A stretch of 64,000 nucleotides of DNA from Kitasatospora aureofaciens (GCA_000720845.1 JODU01000028.1:100964-164963), one strand, 5' to 3'. Numbered from the stretch's first letter, positions 1 to 8,439 are shown. A program made the numbers and translations. The notes: generated by a model not told the origin, from the sequence alone.

Positions 1-44
1 CCGGTCGCGCCGGGCCGTCCTGCGGCCCGGGTGCCGGCGGCCAG

Positions 45-50
45 TATCCT
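45..50 (+). promoter_or_regulatory. Candidate -10 box for a leaderless transcript
   Basis: TATCCT fits TANNNT and sits 7 nt before the ATG at 58, so transcription would start at or next to the start codon. No convincing -35 is seen, partly because the window begins only 44 nt upstream. Confidence 0.35.
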
Positions 51-57
51 CGACGAC

Positions 58-906
58 ATGCGAGAACACACGGCGGACCGGCCGGGCACAGAGGCCGGTG
101 CGGAACTGCGCGGCGACTGCGGGAGCTGCTTCGGCCTGTGCTGCGTGGCCCTGCCGTTCGCCCGCTCGGCCGACTTCGCGGTCGACAAGGACGCCGGCAC
201 CCCCTGCGCGAACCTGCGCACCGACCATCGCTGCGGCATCCACGCGACGCTGCGGGAGCGCGGCTTCGCCGGCTGCACGGTCTACGACTGCTTCGGCGCC
301 GGACAGCGGGTCTCGCAGGTCACCTTCGGCGGCCGGGACTGGCGCACCGGCCCGCCGGAGCGGACCCGGCGCATGTTCGACGTGTTCCCGGTCGTCCGCC
401 AACTGCACGAACTGCTCCGGTACCTCACCGAGGCCCTCACCCTGCCCGCCGCCCGCCCGGTCCACGCCGACCTGAGCGGCGCCCTCGCCGACACCGAACG
501 CCTCGCCGGGGGGACCCCGGAAGAGCTGGCCGTCCTCGACGTGGCCGCGCACCGGCAGCGGGTCAACGTGCTCCTGCTGCGCACCAGCGAACTGGTCCGG
601 GCCGGCACCCGCGGCCGGAAGAAGAACCGCCGCAACGCCGACCTGCTGGGCGCCCGCCTGAAAGGCGCCGACCTCGCCGGGGCCGATCTGCGCGGGGCCT
701 GCCTCATCGCCGCCGACCTCACCGGGGCCGACCTGCGCGGCGCCGATCTGATCGGCGCGGACCTGCGCGACGCCGACCTGTCCGACGCGGACCTCACGGG
801 CGCCTTCTTCCTGACCCAGCCGCAGGTCAACGCGGCCAAGGGCGGTCCCGGCACCAGGCTGCCGGACTCAGTCACCCGCCCGGTGCACTGGACAGCGGGA
901 CGCTGA
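58..906 (+). CDS. Cys-rich N-terminal domain fused to pentapeptide repeats
   Basis: A 282-residue protein of unknown function. Residues about 20-100 carry a cysteine-rich module (CGSCFGLCC, then TPC, RCGIH, GC and YDCFG) that resembles the YkgJ-type metal or Fe-S-binding pattern of spaced cysteines. Residues about 195-250 are a run of A(D/N)LxG pentapeptides (GADLAGADLRGACL and so on), which form a right-handed quadrilateral beta-helix. I chose ATG 58 over GTG 31 because TATCCT at 45-50 lies exactly 7 nt upstream, the spacing of a leaderless Streptomyces transcript, and no ribosome binding site is visible. The 3' end overlaps the convergent P450 gene by 39 bp. The metal-binding role is inferred from the cysteines only. 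Confidence 0.8.
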   Translation: MREHTADRPGTEAGAELRGDCGSCFGLCCVALPFARSADFAVDKDAGTPCANLRTDHRCGIHATLRERGFAGCTVYDCFGAGQRVSQVTFGGRDWRTGPPERTRRMFDVFPVVRQLHELLRYLTEALTLPAARPVHADLSGALADTERLAGGTPEELAVLDVAAHRQRVNVLLLRTSELVRAGTRGRKKNRRNADLLGARLKGADLAGADLRGACLIAADLTGADLRGADLIGADLRDADLSDADLTGAFFLTQPQVNAAKGGPGTRLPDSVTRPVHWTAGR

Positions 907-2445
907 GCCGGCGTTCCCGGCGCCTTCCTCGCCCGCTTCCCCGGGGACGTCCGTGCGGGAAGCGGGTGCGGGCGTCGACGCGGTCCGCCGGTCGAGGTGC
1001 AGGCGCAGCCCCTCCGGCATGAGCGTCAGCCGCTCGGTCACCCGCAGCCGGTAGCCGGGGTCCGGCCGCAGCTCGTAGCGGCGCAGCAGCAGTCCGAGGA
1101 CCAGTGTGGCCTCGTGCAGCGCGAACTGCCGCCCGATGCACGCCCGCGCCCCCGTCCCGAACGGTTTGAAGGTGTGCGGGGCGCGCGACCGCACCGCCTT
1201 CGCCTCGAAGCGGTCCGGGTCGAACCGCTCGGCGTGCGGACCCCACACCTCCGGGTCGCGGTGCAGCATGCCCGTGAGCACCAGAGCCCAGGCCCCGCGC
1301 CGCATCGGGTGGGTGCCGCCGAGCACCGTGTCCTCGCGGGCCTCCCGCGCGAAACCGGGGGCGGTCGGCCACAGCCGCAGCGACTCGTCCAGTACCCGGC
1401 GCACCTGGCGCAGCCTGGCCACCTGCTCGTAACCGGGCGTCTCGGTGTCGCCCCACACCCGGTCCACCTCGGCGCGGGCCCGGGCCGCGACGTCGGGGTG
1501 CTGGGCGAGGTAGTGCAGGGCGAAGGAGAGCGCGCCCGAGGTGGTCTCGTGCCCGGCGACGAGGAAGGTGATGACCTGTCGGCGCACGTTCTCCGGCGAC
1601 AGCCGCTCACCGGTCTCCGGGTGGGCCGTCTCCAGCATCCGGTCGAGCAGGTCGCCCCCGTCGCCCCCGCCGCCGGAACCACCGGCCGCCCGGCGTGCCC
1701 GGACGAGGTCGTCGACCGTGCGGTTGAGGTACGCGATGTCGGCGGCGTTGCGGCGGCTCGCGTCGCGCAGCAGCCAGGGGGCGAGCGGAGCGGGCACGGT
1801 GTTGAGGCGCTGCGCGTATCCGAGCGTGCCGACCATCGCCGTGACGAAGGGGTGGAGGCGGGGGCGTTCGAAGGAGCCGAAGTCGTGCCCGAAACCGGTG
1901 CGCGCGATGGTCTCCAGCGTCAGCTTGGTCATGTCGCCGGGCACGTCCACCGCCCGGCCCGACGCCTGGGCCAGGTCCCAGTGGTCGGTGAGCCGCGCGG
2001 CCACGTCCAGCATCATCACGTGGTACCCGGCCATGGCCTCGCGGCTGAACCCGGGCGCCAGCACGTCGTGCGCGAGCTGCCAGTTGGGCTCGTGGTTGTA
2101 CGCCGTGAACAGCCCGTCCCCGGCCACCGGGCGCAGGTTGGCCACGCCCAGGCCCACGTGCTTGGCGAACCGCGTCTCGTCCGCCAGGTCGGCGGCGAGG
2201 GAGGCGCCCCACACGAACACGAACTCCTTGCCGAAGGCCCGCCGCCGGAATATCGGCCCGAGCCGCCGCGCGTACCGCAACGAGTCCTGCATCGGCGTGC
2301 GCCGGCTCGCGCCCACCACGTCACCGAGCAGGGGCAGCCGGTACGGGGGGTGCGGGATGCGGTGCAGTTCGGGCCAGCCCAGCTCGGCGCTGCGGAAGCC
2401 CTTCGGCAGTCCGTCCCGGGCCGGTTCCCTCGCTGTCTGGGCCAT
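868..2445 (-). CDS. cyp102B1: Cytochrome P450, CYP102B type
   Basis: A 525-residue haem monooxygenase of the CYP102 family, which usually hydroxylates fatty acids. Visible motifs are the I-helix oxygen-activation site AGHETTSG, the K-helix ExxR as ESLRLWP, and the haem-ligand loop FGTGARACIG with its proximal Cys. CYP102A enzymes carry a fused C-terminal reductase. This one ends after the haem domain and needs external electron donors; a 3Fe-4S ferredoxin is encoded about 26 kb away at 28209. Start at ATG 2445 is supported by AGGGAGA just upstream; an in-frame upstream extension lacks this. It is divergent from a TetR gene, which probably regulates it. Assignment to CYP102B1 is from memory of the S. 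coelicolor protein. Confidence 0.9.
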   Translation of the reverse strand: MAQTAREPARDGLPKGFRSAELGWPELHRIPHPPYRLPLLGDVVGASRRTPMQDSLRYARRLGPIFRRRAFGKEFVFVWGASLAADLADETRFAKHVGLGVANLRPVAGDGLFTAYNHEPNWQLAHDVLAPGFSREAMAGYHVMMLDVAARLTDHWDLAQASGRAVDVPGDMTKLTLETIARTGFGHDFGSFERPRLHPFVTAMVGTLGYAQRLNTVPAPLAPWLLRDASRRNAADIAYLNRTVDDLVRARRAAGGSGGGGDGGDLLDRMLETAHPETGERLSPENVRRQVITFLVAGHETTSGALSFALHYLAQHPDVAARARAEVDRVWGDTETPGYEQVARLRQVRRVLDESLRLWPTAPGFAREAREDTVLGGTHPMRRGAWALVLTGMLHRDPEVWGPHAERFDPDRFEAKAVRSRAPHTFKPFGTGARACIGRQFALHEATLVLGLLLRRYELRPDPGYRLRVTERLTLMPEGLRLHLDRRTASTPAPASRTDVPGEAGEEGAGNAGSASRCPVHRAGD

Positions 2446-2506
2446 GACGCGATCTCCCTTGACGCAGCGGCGTGTTGCACGAGCCGAGGCGAGCGTGTTG
2501 TACATG

Positions 2507-2546
2507 GGTTCAATAACGCGCCCCAGTCTCGACCCGTTGTTGAACC
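2507..2546. promoter_or_regulatory. Inverted-repeat operator between P450 and TetR genes
   Basis: GGTTCAATAAC at 2507-2517 and GTTGTTGAACC at 2536-2546 are inverted copies with one mismatch in 11, separated by 18 bp. They lie in the divergent promoter region of the P450 and TetR genes. The TetR product at 2568 is the likely ligand-responsive binder. Confidence 0.5.
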
Positions 2547-2567
2547 GGCGTCAAGTAAGGTGCGGGC

Positions 2568-3176
2568 ATGGCCGCGAACCAGGGCGAGCGCACCCGCCGC
2601 CGGCTCAGCACGGGCGAGCGCCGGGAGCAGTTGCTCTCGGTGGGCGCGCGACTGTTCTCGGAGAGCCCCTACGACGAGGTCTGGATCGAGCAGGTCGCCG
2701 AGATCGCCGGGGTCTCCCGCGGACTGCTGTACCACTACTTCCCGAACAAGCGGGACTTCTTCGCGGCGGTCGTCGAGCGCGAGAGCGAGCGCATGCTGCG
2801 GATGACGGCGGCCGTGCCCGGCGTCCCGGTCCGCGAGCAGCTCACCGCGGGCCTCGACGCCTACCTGGAGTACGTGCGGGCCCACGCGCACGGCTACCGC
2901 GCCTTCCACCGCGCCGACGCGGCCGGCGACCGCGCGGTGCGCCGCGTCTACCAGAAGGCGCTCGCCGCGCAGGAACGCCAGATCCTCGCCGCTCTTGCCG
3001 CCGACCCGGAGTTCGGCCCGGCCTTCGGGGAACGCGGCGACGTACGGCTGGCGGTGCGCGGCTGGCTGGCCTTCACCACCGCGGTCTGCCTGGAGTGGCT
3101 GCGGGACCCGGAGCCCGCTCGCGCGCAGGTGCGGGACCTGTGCGCGCGGGCGCTGCTGGGAGCCATCGCGCCCTGA
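2568..3176 (+). CDS. TetR-family transcriptional regulator
   Basis: A 202-residue regulator. The N-terminal helix-turn-helix spans residues about 20-65 (ERREQLLSVGARLF through GVSRGLLYHYFPNK), typical of TetR proteins. The rest is an alpha-helical ligand and dimerisation domain. It is transcribed away from the CYP102B gene, and the shared intergenic region holds an inverted repeat, so it probably represses the P450 and itself. TAAGGT at 2556-2561 stands 6 nt before the ATG and no Shine-Dalgarno sequence is seen, suggesting a leaderless mRNA. The ligand is unknown. Confidence 0.88.
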   Translation: MAANQGERTRRRLSTGERREQLLSVGARLFSESPYDEVWIEQVAEIAGVSRGLLYHYFPNKRDFFAAVVERESERMLRMTAAVPGVPVREQLTAGLDAYLEYVRAHAHGYRAFHRADAAGDRAVRRVYQKALAAQERQILAALAADPEFGPAFGERGDVRLAVRGWLAFTTAVCLEWLRDPEPARAQVRDLCARALLGAIAP

Positions 3177-3215
3177 GGCCGCCGCGCCGGACCGCGGGCC
3201 GGGCCGGTGTCATGG

Positions 3216-3261
3216 TTGGCGCACTCCCCGAACTCCGATAGGTTAGGTGAGCCTTACCTAA
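3216..3261 (+). promoter_or_regulatory. Promoter overlapped by an iron box (DmdR/IdeR type)
   Basis: TTGGCG (3216-3221) and TAGGTT (3239-3244) form a -35/-10 pair with 17-bp spacing. TTAGGTGAGCCTTACCTAA at 3243-3261 is a 19-bp near-palindrome that matches the known actinobacterial iron-box pattern (TTAGGTTAGGCTAACCTAA-like). It overlaps the -10 box, so iron-loaded DmdR/IdeR should repress the downstream gene. Confidence 0.75.
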
Positions 3262-3284
3262 TGAATTGCCGAACGGAGGATGGG

Positions 3285-4010
3285 ATGGGTGACAGCCACA
3301 CCTGGACGGCCGCGCCCGCCGCGGCGGAGCAGGCCCGCTCGGTGCTCGCCGCCGCGTGGTCCTGCGCGGTGACCGCGGAGGGCGGCCGGGAGGAGTTCGT
3401 CGGCGCGCACACCGTGTCCGACGACGGCCGGGTGCTCCTGCACGTGCCCGAGGACAGCGCCCTGCTCGCGGCGGCGGTGTGCGCGCCCCGCGGGGAGCCG
3501 TCCGCCGTGCTGGAGTTCGCCGACGTGGCGCCCGTCCCGGTGCGGGGCCGGATCAGGGCCCGGCTCTGGCTCGCCGGCTGGTTCGCCGTGGCGGACGGGC
3601 ACCTGGCCTTCCGGCCCACCCGCGTGGTGCTGCGCCGGGCGTCCGGGACCGTGGTGGTCGACGTCGACGAGTTCACCGCCGCCGAGCCCGATCCGCTGGC
3701 CCTGGCCGAGGCACGGCTGCTGACCCATCTCGCCGACTGCCACGGCGACGCCGTACAGCGGCTGACCCGGCTCGTCGACCCGGACAGCCTGCACGGAGCG
3801 GTCCGGGTGCGGCCGCTCGCCGTCGACCGGCACGGACTGACCCTGCGCGTCGAACGGGTCCGTGACCACGGCGACGTACGCCTGCCGTTCCACGCGCCCG
3901 CCGACGAGATCGCGCAGCTGACGGAGCGGGTGCACGTGCTGCTCGCCCGGGCGAGCGCCGCCTCCTGCCCGCGGGCCCTACAGCGGCAGCGCACAGACGG
4001 CGACGGGTGA
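3285..4010 (+). CDS. DUF2470-domain protein, iron-regulated
   Basis: A 241-residue protein with the split-barrel plus C-terminal DUF2470 layout found in haem-degrading HugZ-like and haem-utilisation proteins. The C-terminal part (HLADCHGDAVQRL through LPFHAPADEIAQLTERVH) fits DUF2470, including the conserved H-x-D near its start. GGAGG at 3275-3279 sets ATG 3285 as the start. Control by the overlapping iron box implies expression under iron starvation, consistent with a role in haem or siderophore iron handling. The activity is inferred from family and regulation. Its 3' end overlaps the convergent lactonase gene by 33 bp. Confidence 0.8.
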   Translation: MGDSHTWTAAPAAAEQARSVLAAAWSCAVTAEGGREEFVGAHTVSDDGRVLLHVPEDSALLAAAVCAPRGEPSAVLEFADVAPVPVRGRIRARLWLAGWFAVADGHLAFRPTRVVLRRASGTVVVDVDEFTAAEPDPLALAEARLLTHLADCHGDAVQRLTRLVDPDSLHGAVRVRPLAVDRHGLTLRVERVRDHGDVRLPFHAPADEIAQLTERVHVLLARASAASCPRALQRQRTDGDG

Positions 4011-5201
4011 GGCGAACGGCTCTCCCGCGGGGTGCAGCCCGCCGTCGTCCGCGCTCACGCGGAACGCGGTGACGGTGCCGGAGCGCTGGTTGGCCGCGAA
4101 CAGCAGCCCGCCGTCCGGGGAGAAGGCGATCTGCCGCGGGAAGCCGCCGCCCACCGGCACCGTGCCGAGCAGCCGGAGCCGGGCGCCGTCGGCCTCCACC
4201 GCGTACCGCGTGAGGCTGTCGTGCCCCCGGTTGGCGAGGAAGGCGTACGCGCCGTCGGCCGTGACCAGGAGCTGCGCCGGGTAGTTGGTGCCCCGCGCCC
4301 GGCCCGTGCCCGCCCCGGTGGACTGGGCCTCGCCGATGGTCAGGCGTCCCGTCGCGGGGTCGTACGCGCAGACCGCGACGGTGTCGTCGAGCTCGTTGGC
4401 GAGGTAGGCGTGGCGGCCGCCGGGGTGGAAGGTGAGGTGCCGGGGCCCGGCGCCCGGCAGGGTCCGGGCCCGCGAGACCTCGGTGAGTCTCCCCGCGCCC
4501 TCGTCCAGGCGATAGGTGTACACGGTGTCCGTGCCGAGGTCCACGGCGAGGACATGGCTCCCGTCCGGCGCGGTGACGACCTGGTGGGCGTGCGGGCCCC
4601 GCTGTCCCGGGCCCGGCGGGGGAGTGGAGTGCGTGACCAGGTGGGTGCGTTCGCCCAGCGCGCCCGAGGCGTCGATCGGGTGCACGGCGACGCTTCCGGA
4701 GCCGTAGTTGGCGCTGAACAGCCAACGCCCGCCGGGGTGCACCGACAGATGGCAGGGCGCCGCGCCGCCGGTGCTCCGGCTGCCCAGCACCCTGCGGTCC
4801 GACAGCCGGACGGCGGTCACCGCCCCGTCCTCGCGCTCCTCGACCGCGTACAGGGTCCGGCCGTCGGGACGCACCGCCAGGTACGAGGGATCGTCCACCT
4901 CCGCGAGGACACCGCGGCCGGTGATCCGGCCCGTGTCCGGTTCGTACTCGGCGAGCGCGATGCCCTTGCCGCCGCCCTCGACGGAGGTGTAGGTGCCGAG
5001 GAGGAGCGGGCGAGGGCCGGAGGCCTCCCGCTCCCTGCCCGACGCACCACCGCTCGCCCGGGGCGCGGTGGGCGTCGCGGACGGCGCCTGTGCTCCTCCC
5101 GTGCCGCCGCACGCCGCGAGCGTGGGGAGGGCCGCGGTCGCGGCGGCCGTGCGCCCGAGCAGCCCGACGAAGCGCCGCCTGCTCCATCCGTCACCGCTCA
5201 T
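3978..5201 (-). CDS. Lactonase-family seven-bladed beta-propeller, Tat lipoprotein
   Basis: A 407-residue exported protein of the 6-phosphogluconolactonase (YbhE/Lactonase, Pfam PF10282) family. The N-terminus carries a twin-arginine signal (SRRRFVGLLG) and a lipobox ending in LAAC, so it is predicted to be exported folded and lipid-anchored. The mature part begins with a low-complexity linker rich in Ala, Pro, Thr and Ser. Propeller repeats follow, for example LAVRPDGRTLYAV, LSVHPGGRWLFSAN, LTFHPGGRHAYLANE and IAFSPDGGLLFAANQ. Export argues against a cytosolic pentose-phosphate role; a lactone substrate outside the membrane is possible but unproven. Confidence 0.85.
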   Translation of the reverse strand: MSGDGWSRRRFVGLLGRTAAATAALPTLAACGGTGGAQAPSATPTAPRASGGASGREREASGPRPLLLGTYTSVEGGGKGIALAEYEPDTGRITGRGVLAEVDDPSYLAVRPDGRTLYAVEEREDGAVTAVRLSDRRVLGSRSTGGAAPCHLSVHPGGRWLFSANYGSGSVAVHPIDASGALGERTHLVTHSTPPPGPGQRGPHAHQVVTAPDGSHVLAVDLGTDTVYTYRLDEGAGRLTEVSRARTLPGAGPRHLTFHPGGRHAYLANELDDTVAVCAYDPATGRLTIGEAQSTGAGTGRARGTNYPAQLLVTADGAYAFLANRGHDSLTRYAVEADGARLRLLGTVPVGGGFPRQIAFSPDGGLLFAANQRSGTVTAFRVSADDGGLHPAGEPFASPVAVCALPL

Positions 5202-5277
5202 ACGGCCCTCCCGTGCCGGTCCGCGTCCGTGGGGCGGCGCTCGTCTCCACCGGTCCCGTCTCCACCGGTCCTGCCGG

Positions 5278-6330
5278 CTACCAGTCCCCGTCCTGCACCG
5301 GCTTGCCCGTCGCGTCCCCCAGCGGGTGGACCTGGTGGGGCGCGGGCGGCTGCCAGGGCTCGTGGTCGTCGCCGATCCAGTCCCCGACCGGCTGCACGTC
5401 CTGGAGCGGTCCGGTGGGCGCGAGATCGTGGGCGTCCTGGTCGTAGTAGTCGTACCAGGGCAGACCGGCCCGGGTGTAGGCGGCCCGGTCCACGGGGGAC
5501 GGCGGCGGCGCCTCGCCGGTGATGCGCTGCCACTGGGGCGGCGTCACCAGGTGCACGAAGACCCGGCCCGCCGGCCGCTCGGCCCAGTCCGTCGACGGCC
5601 GTTGGTCGCGGTACACCTCCTGGCGCATGGAGCCGCCGACGCCGAGCCCCATGGCGGGCGCGGACAGGGGCCGGGGCGCACCGCCGTACCCAGCGGCCGA
5701 GCCCGGGGCGGCCGGGGCCGACGCCGGTGCCGGAGCCCCGAAGGCGCCGCCGGAACGGGCCGCCACGCGGGCCGACTCCGCGCGGCGCCGCTCCTCCTCG
5801 CGCCAGCGGGCCAGCTCCGTGTCATTGAGGGTGAACGCCTGCAACTGGACGCCGCCCCAGACCTCCTCGCCGGTGACCTGGCCCTCGACGGTCGCCCCCA
5901 TGCCGAGCGGCACCGCCACGAACTGACGGACCGTGCCAGTGCCGGAGTTGATGCCGTCCAGCCAGGGCTGGCGGGGAAGCACCACGTAGTTCTGCGGGGC
6001 CCGGGACAGCCGGTCGCTCCAGGGCCGGCCCGAGACCGCGCACACCTTGCCCACCCCCACCTGGAGCGCGGCGGGCTCCCTCGTGCCCGCGAAACTCAGC
6101 CACATGGCCTCACGCAGGTACACCGGCAGCATCACGCCGCCGCGCGCCCGCCACGCGTCGGGCACGCGGTCGGCGTAGTCGGAGACCCGGCGGACCGGGA
6201 ACTCCCCGAGCCCGGGCGGCAGCGGATGCGTGCCCGTCTCCGGCAGCCGCAGGGTGCGTATGAAGCGGACCGTCGCACCTCCCGGCAGTGACAGCCGGTT
6301 CCCGTCGATCCGCACACTGGTGTCGGTCAT
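5278..6330 (-). CDS. Conserved hypothetical protein with Pro/Ala-rich middle
   Basis: A 350-residue protein I cannot assign to a family. The first ~180 residues look globular and beta-rich (ATVRFIRTLRLPETGTHPL, GGVMLPVYLREAMWLSFAG). Residues about 190-235 are an Ala/Gly/Pro-rich linker. The C-terminal ~110 residues are Trp/Tyr/Asp/Pro-rich (GLPWYDYYDQDAHDL). There is no signal peptide or membrane segment. GAGGGGG 6 nt upstream supports the ATG. It lies 60 bp downstream of the FUSC gene on the same strand and may be co-transcribed with it. Confidence 0.75.
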   Translation of the reverse strand: MTDTSVRIDGNRLSLPGGATVRFIRTLRLPETGTHPLPPGLGEFPVRRVSDYADRVPDAWRARGGVMLPVYLREAMWLSFAGTREPAALQVGVGKVCAVSGRPWSDRLSRAPQNYVVLPRQPWLDGINSGTGTVRQFVAVPLGMGATVEGQVTGEEVWGGVQLQAFTLNDTELARWREEERRRAESARVAARSGGAFGAPAPASAPAAPGSAAGYGGAPRPLSAPAMGLGVGGSMRQEVYRDQRPSTDWAERPAGRVFVHLVTPPQWQRITGEAPPPSPVDRAAYTRAGLPWYDYYDQDAHDLAPTGPLQDVQPVGDWIGDDHEPWQPPAPHQVHPLGDATGKPVQDGDW

Positions 6331-6390
6331 CCGAACGCCCCCTCATTCGCCGCTCACGAGCCTTCGTCGGCCGTGCGCTGTTCGCCGTCC

Positions 6391-7647
6391 TCAAGAGGAA
6401 CGCCGCGCGGTGGTGCCGCGGTTCCGCCTGCGCAGCCCGGCGCGCGCCCGGTCCCGCAGCCGGGTCAGCCGCGGCATGCGCTCGCGCTGCTCGCGCGTGT
6501 GGCGGTCCAGCTCCTCCAGGAGGCGGCGGGAGCGGTGCTCGGTGTCCATCTCGTCGATGATCCGGTTCACCTCGGCCAGCACCGCGCCCCGCAGCTGCCA
6601 CTGCCGGGAGTCGCGCCGGACCTCGTCGAGCAGCAGGTCGGCCAGCCTGTCCCGGGTGCTCGCGGCCTGTCGCAGCTCGGTGGACAGACGCTCCTCCGCG
6701 GACTCGGCGTTCTCGCTCACGCTGCTGGTGACCAGCACCGAGAAGCTCACCACGGCATCGGCGATCTCGGACAGCAACTGCTGGATCGCCGCCCCCGTCT
6801 CCGGCGCGAAGAGGGGTTCCGGCTCGCGCTCCTTGGCCAGGTCGGTGAAGCTGCGCGCGAGGACCCGCATCACCACCGTGCAGATCTCCAGGGTGTCGAG
6901 GCCGGTGCGGAGCACGACCCGGTGCAGCAGTCCCTCGCGCACCCGGGGGTTGAACCGCAGACTGTCCTCGGCCTGGCGCAGGTCCTCGTCCACCTCACCG
7001 ATGTCGTGGTCGAGCCGGCGGGCCTCGTGCAGCCGGGCCGCCGCTTCGTGGAACGGCGTGCTGCCGGCCGCCTCCTCGCCCATCCGCAGCAGCAGTTGGC
7101 GCACCTGCCGGGCCAGTCCCACGACCGACTCGCCGGCCTGCTCCACCCAGACCGGAGGGGCGAGGATCAGGTTGAAGACCAGACCGACGATCGCCCCGAT
7201 CAGGGTCTCCACCACCCGGGCCCACGCCAGGCTCCCGTGCGAGGTGACGCCGAGCACCAGCATGGCGCTGATCGCCACCTCGGCGGTGAACTCCTCGGCG
7301 CGCACCAGGTGCCCGACGCCCAGCGCCGCCACGATGATCAGACCCAGGCTCCACCAGCTGAGCCCGACCAACTGGCTGAAGGCGATGGCGACCAGGACAC
7401 CGGCGACCACCGCGTTCACCCGGCGGAAGCTCATCTTCAGCGTGGCGTACAGGGTGACCTGGACGACCAGCAGCGCGGTCAGGGGCGCGGTCAGCGGCGC
7501 CGCCGACTTGTCGGGGCTCAGCCGTACCGCGATGACATAGGCGATCGATGCCGCGGCGGCGGAGCGCAGGGCCTGCACGACCATGGGGTCCCTCAGCCAC
7601 TTCACCCGCCGCAGAGCCGTCCTCGCGGCCTCAAGCACATCCCGCAT
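6391..7647 (-). CDS. FUSC-family (ArAE-like) inner membrane protein
   Basis: A 418-residue membrane protein of the fusaric-acid-resistance / aromatic acid exporter superfamily. The first ~160 residues contain several hydrophobic helices (SAAAASIAYVIAVRL, LTALLVVQVTLYATL, VVAGVLVAIAFSQLVG, LGLIIVAALGVGHL, ISAMLVLGVT, LIGAIVGLVFNLIL). The C-terminal ~250 residues are charged, largely helical and cytosolic. Family members are putative exporters of aromatic or organic acids; no substrate can be read here. A second, similar protein is encoded at 11576-12772. The start could be the GTG three codons in, since GAGG lies directly before the ATG. Confidence 0.85.
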   Translation of the reverse strand: MRDVLEAARTALRRVKWLRDPMVVQALRSAAAASIAYVIAVRLSPDKSAAPLTAPLTALLVVQVTLYATLKMSFRRVNAVVAGVLVAIAFSQLVGLSWWSLGLIIVAALGVGHLVRAEEFTAEVAISAMLVLGVTSHGSLAWARVVETLIGAIVGLVFNLILAPPVWVEQAGESVVGLARQVRQLLLRMGEEAAGSTPFHEAAARLHEARRLDHDIGEVDEDLRQAEDSLRFNPRVREGLLHRVVLRTGLDTLEICTVVMRVLARSFTDLAKEREPEPLFAPETGAAIQQLLSEIADAVVSFSVLVTSSVSENAESAEERLSTELRQAASTRDRLADLLLDEVRRDSRQWQLRGAVLAEVNRIIDEMDTEHRSRRLLEELDRHTREQRERMPRLTRLRDRARAGLRRRNRGTTARRSS

Positions 7648-7753
7648 CCTCGGGCTGTTCCCTTCCGCAGGCGCCTCGAACGTGTCCGATCAGGACGGTA
7701 GCCGGACGCGGGCGGCCGGACCCCCTCTCACGCGCCGGGCGCCGCCGGACGGG

Positions 7754-8248
7754 TCAGCCGGTCACCTTGGCGACGAACGCGGACAGATTCCCCAGCGTGC
7801 GGGCGACCTGTTCGTCCAGGTTGAGGCTCTCCTCGAAGCGGGCGCCGCTCTGCGACACCTTCTTGCCCCGCAGATACAGGGAACAGGCGAGGTCGGTGCA
7901 CATGTACAGGCCGACCGAGTTGCCCTCACGGCCGGCCGCTCCGGCCTTGCGTGCCGTCATCAGCGAGACACCGCCCCGGGGATGGGTGGTCAGGCAGAGC
8001 GCGCACATGCTGCGCTGGAAGAAGCCGCTCCTGGCCGGCTGGAAGCGCAGCGCCACACCGGTGAGCCGCCCGTCGAGGTCCGCGACCAGATAGCTGCGGT
8101 CGGGCGCCCCGGGATCCCGCCAGCCGAGGAAGTCGAGATCGTCCCAGGGGCGCTCGTCCAGGTCGCGGGGGACGGCCAGGCGCTTGGCCTCGCCCTTCGA
8201 GCAGTTGATGAAGGAGCCGCGGACGTCCTGCTCGTCGAGTGCTCTCAC
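7754..8248 (-). CDS. FBP-domain (treble-clef zinc finger) protein
   Basis: A 164-residue protein with the C-terminal treble-clef fold of the elongation-factor-G-binding FBP/FusB family. The zinc ligands are visible as CALC and, about 40 residues later, CTDLAC. In Firmicutes such proteins free EF-G from fusidic acid; the actinobacterial proteins are uncharacterised. GTG 8248 is preferred because GGGGAGG (8254-8260) lies 5 nt upstream; an in-frame start at 8275 would sit inside the palindrome-rich leader. It is notable that a ribosome-protection GTPase lies 10 kb away, but no direct link is shown. Confidence 0.82.
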   Translation of the reverse strand: MRALDEQDVRGSFINCSKGEAKRLAVPRDLDERPWDDLDFLGWRDPGAPDRSYLVADLDGRLTGVALRFQPARSGFFQRSMCALCLTTHPRGGVSLMTARKAGAAGREGNSVGLYMCTDLACSLYLRGKKVSQSGARFEESLNLDEQVARTLGNLSAFVAKVTG

Positions 8249-8273
8249 GGGAGCCTCCCCTTGGTCGAATGGC

Positions 8274-8316
8274 AACCTAGGATCTCTAGGTTTTCACCTA
8301 GCGTAGATAGTCTACG
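8274..8316. promoter_or_regulatory. Two adjacent palindromes in the FBP/ROK divergent region
   Basis: AACCTAG (8274-8280) and CTAGGTT (8286-8292) are perfect 7-bp inverted arms around 5 bp. CGTAGA (8302-8307) and TCTACG (8311-8316) are perfect 6-bp arms around 3 bp. The stretch is AT-rich against its surroundings and lies between divergent genes, the look of a regulator-binding region. Confidence 0.45.
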
Positions 8317-8439
8317 GGGAGAGTCGCCACCGTATTTCCGGGAGGCGGGTTCATAGCATGAATTAAGTGCCAAGGGAAGTCGCGTACGGTCGTACGGCAG
8401 AGGTATCTTGCAGACCGGGCACGGTACGGGAGGAACCAC

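Noticed and set aside
31..57. GTG 31 as start of the pentapeptide protein
   Set aside because: It would place translation across the TATCCT box and has no ribosome binding site; ATG 58 fits a leaderless start.
997..3241. Very long plus-strand open frames opposite the P450 gene (over 550 codons)
   Set aside because: They are antisense shadows caused by high GC. They lack ribosome binding sites and protein-like composition, while the minus-strand frame has complete P450 motifs.
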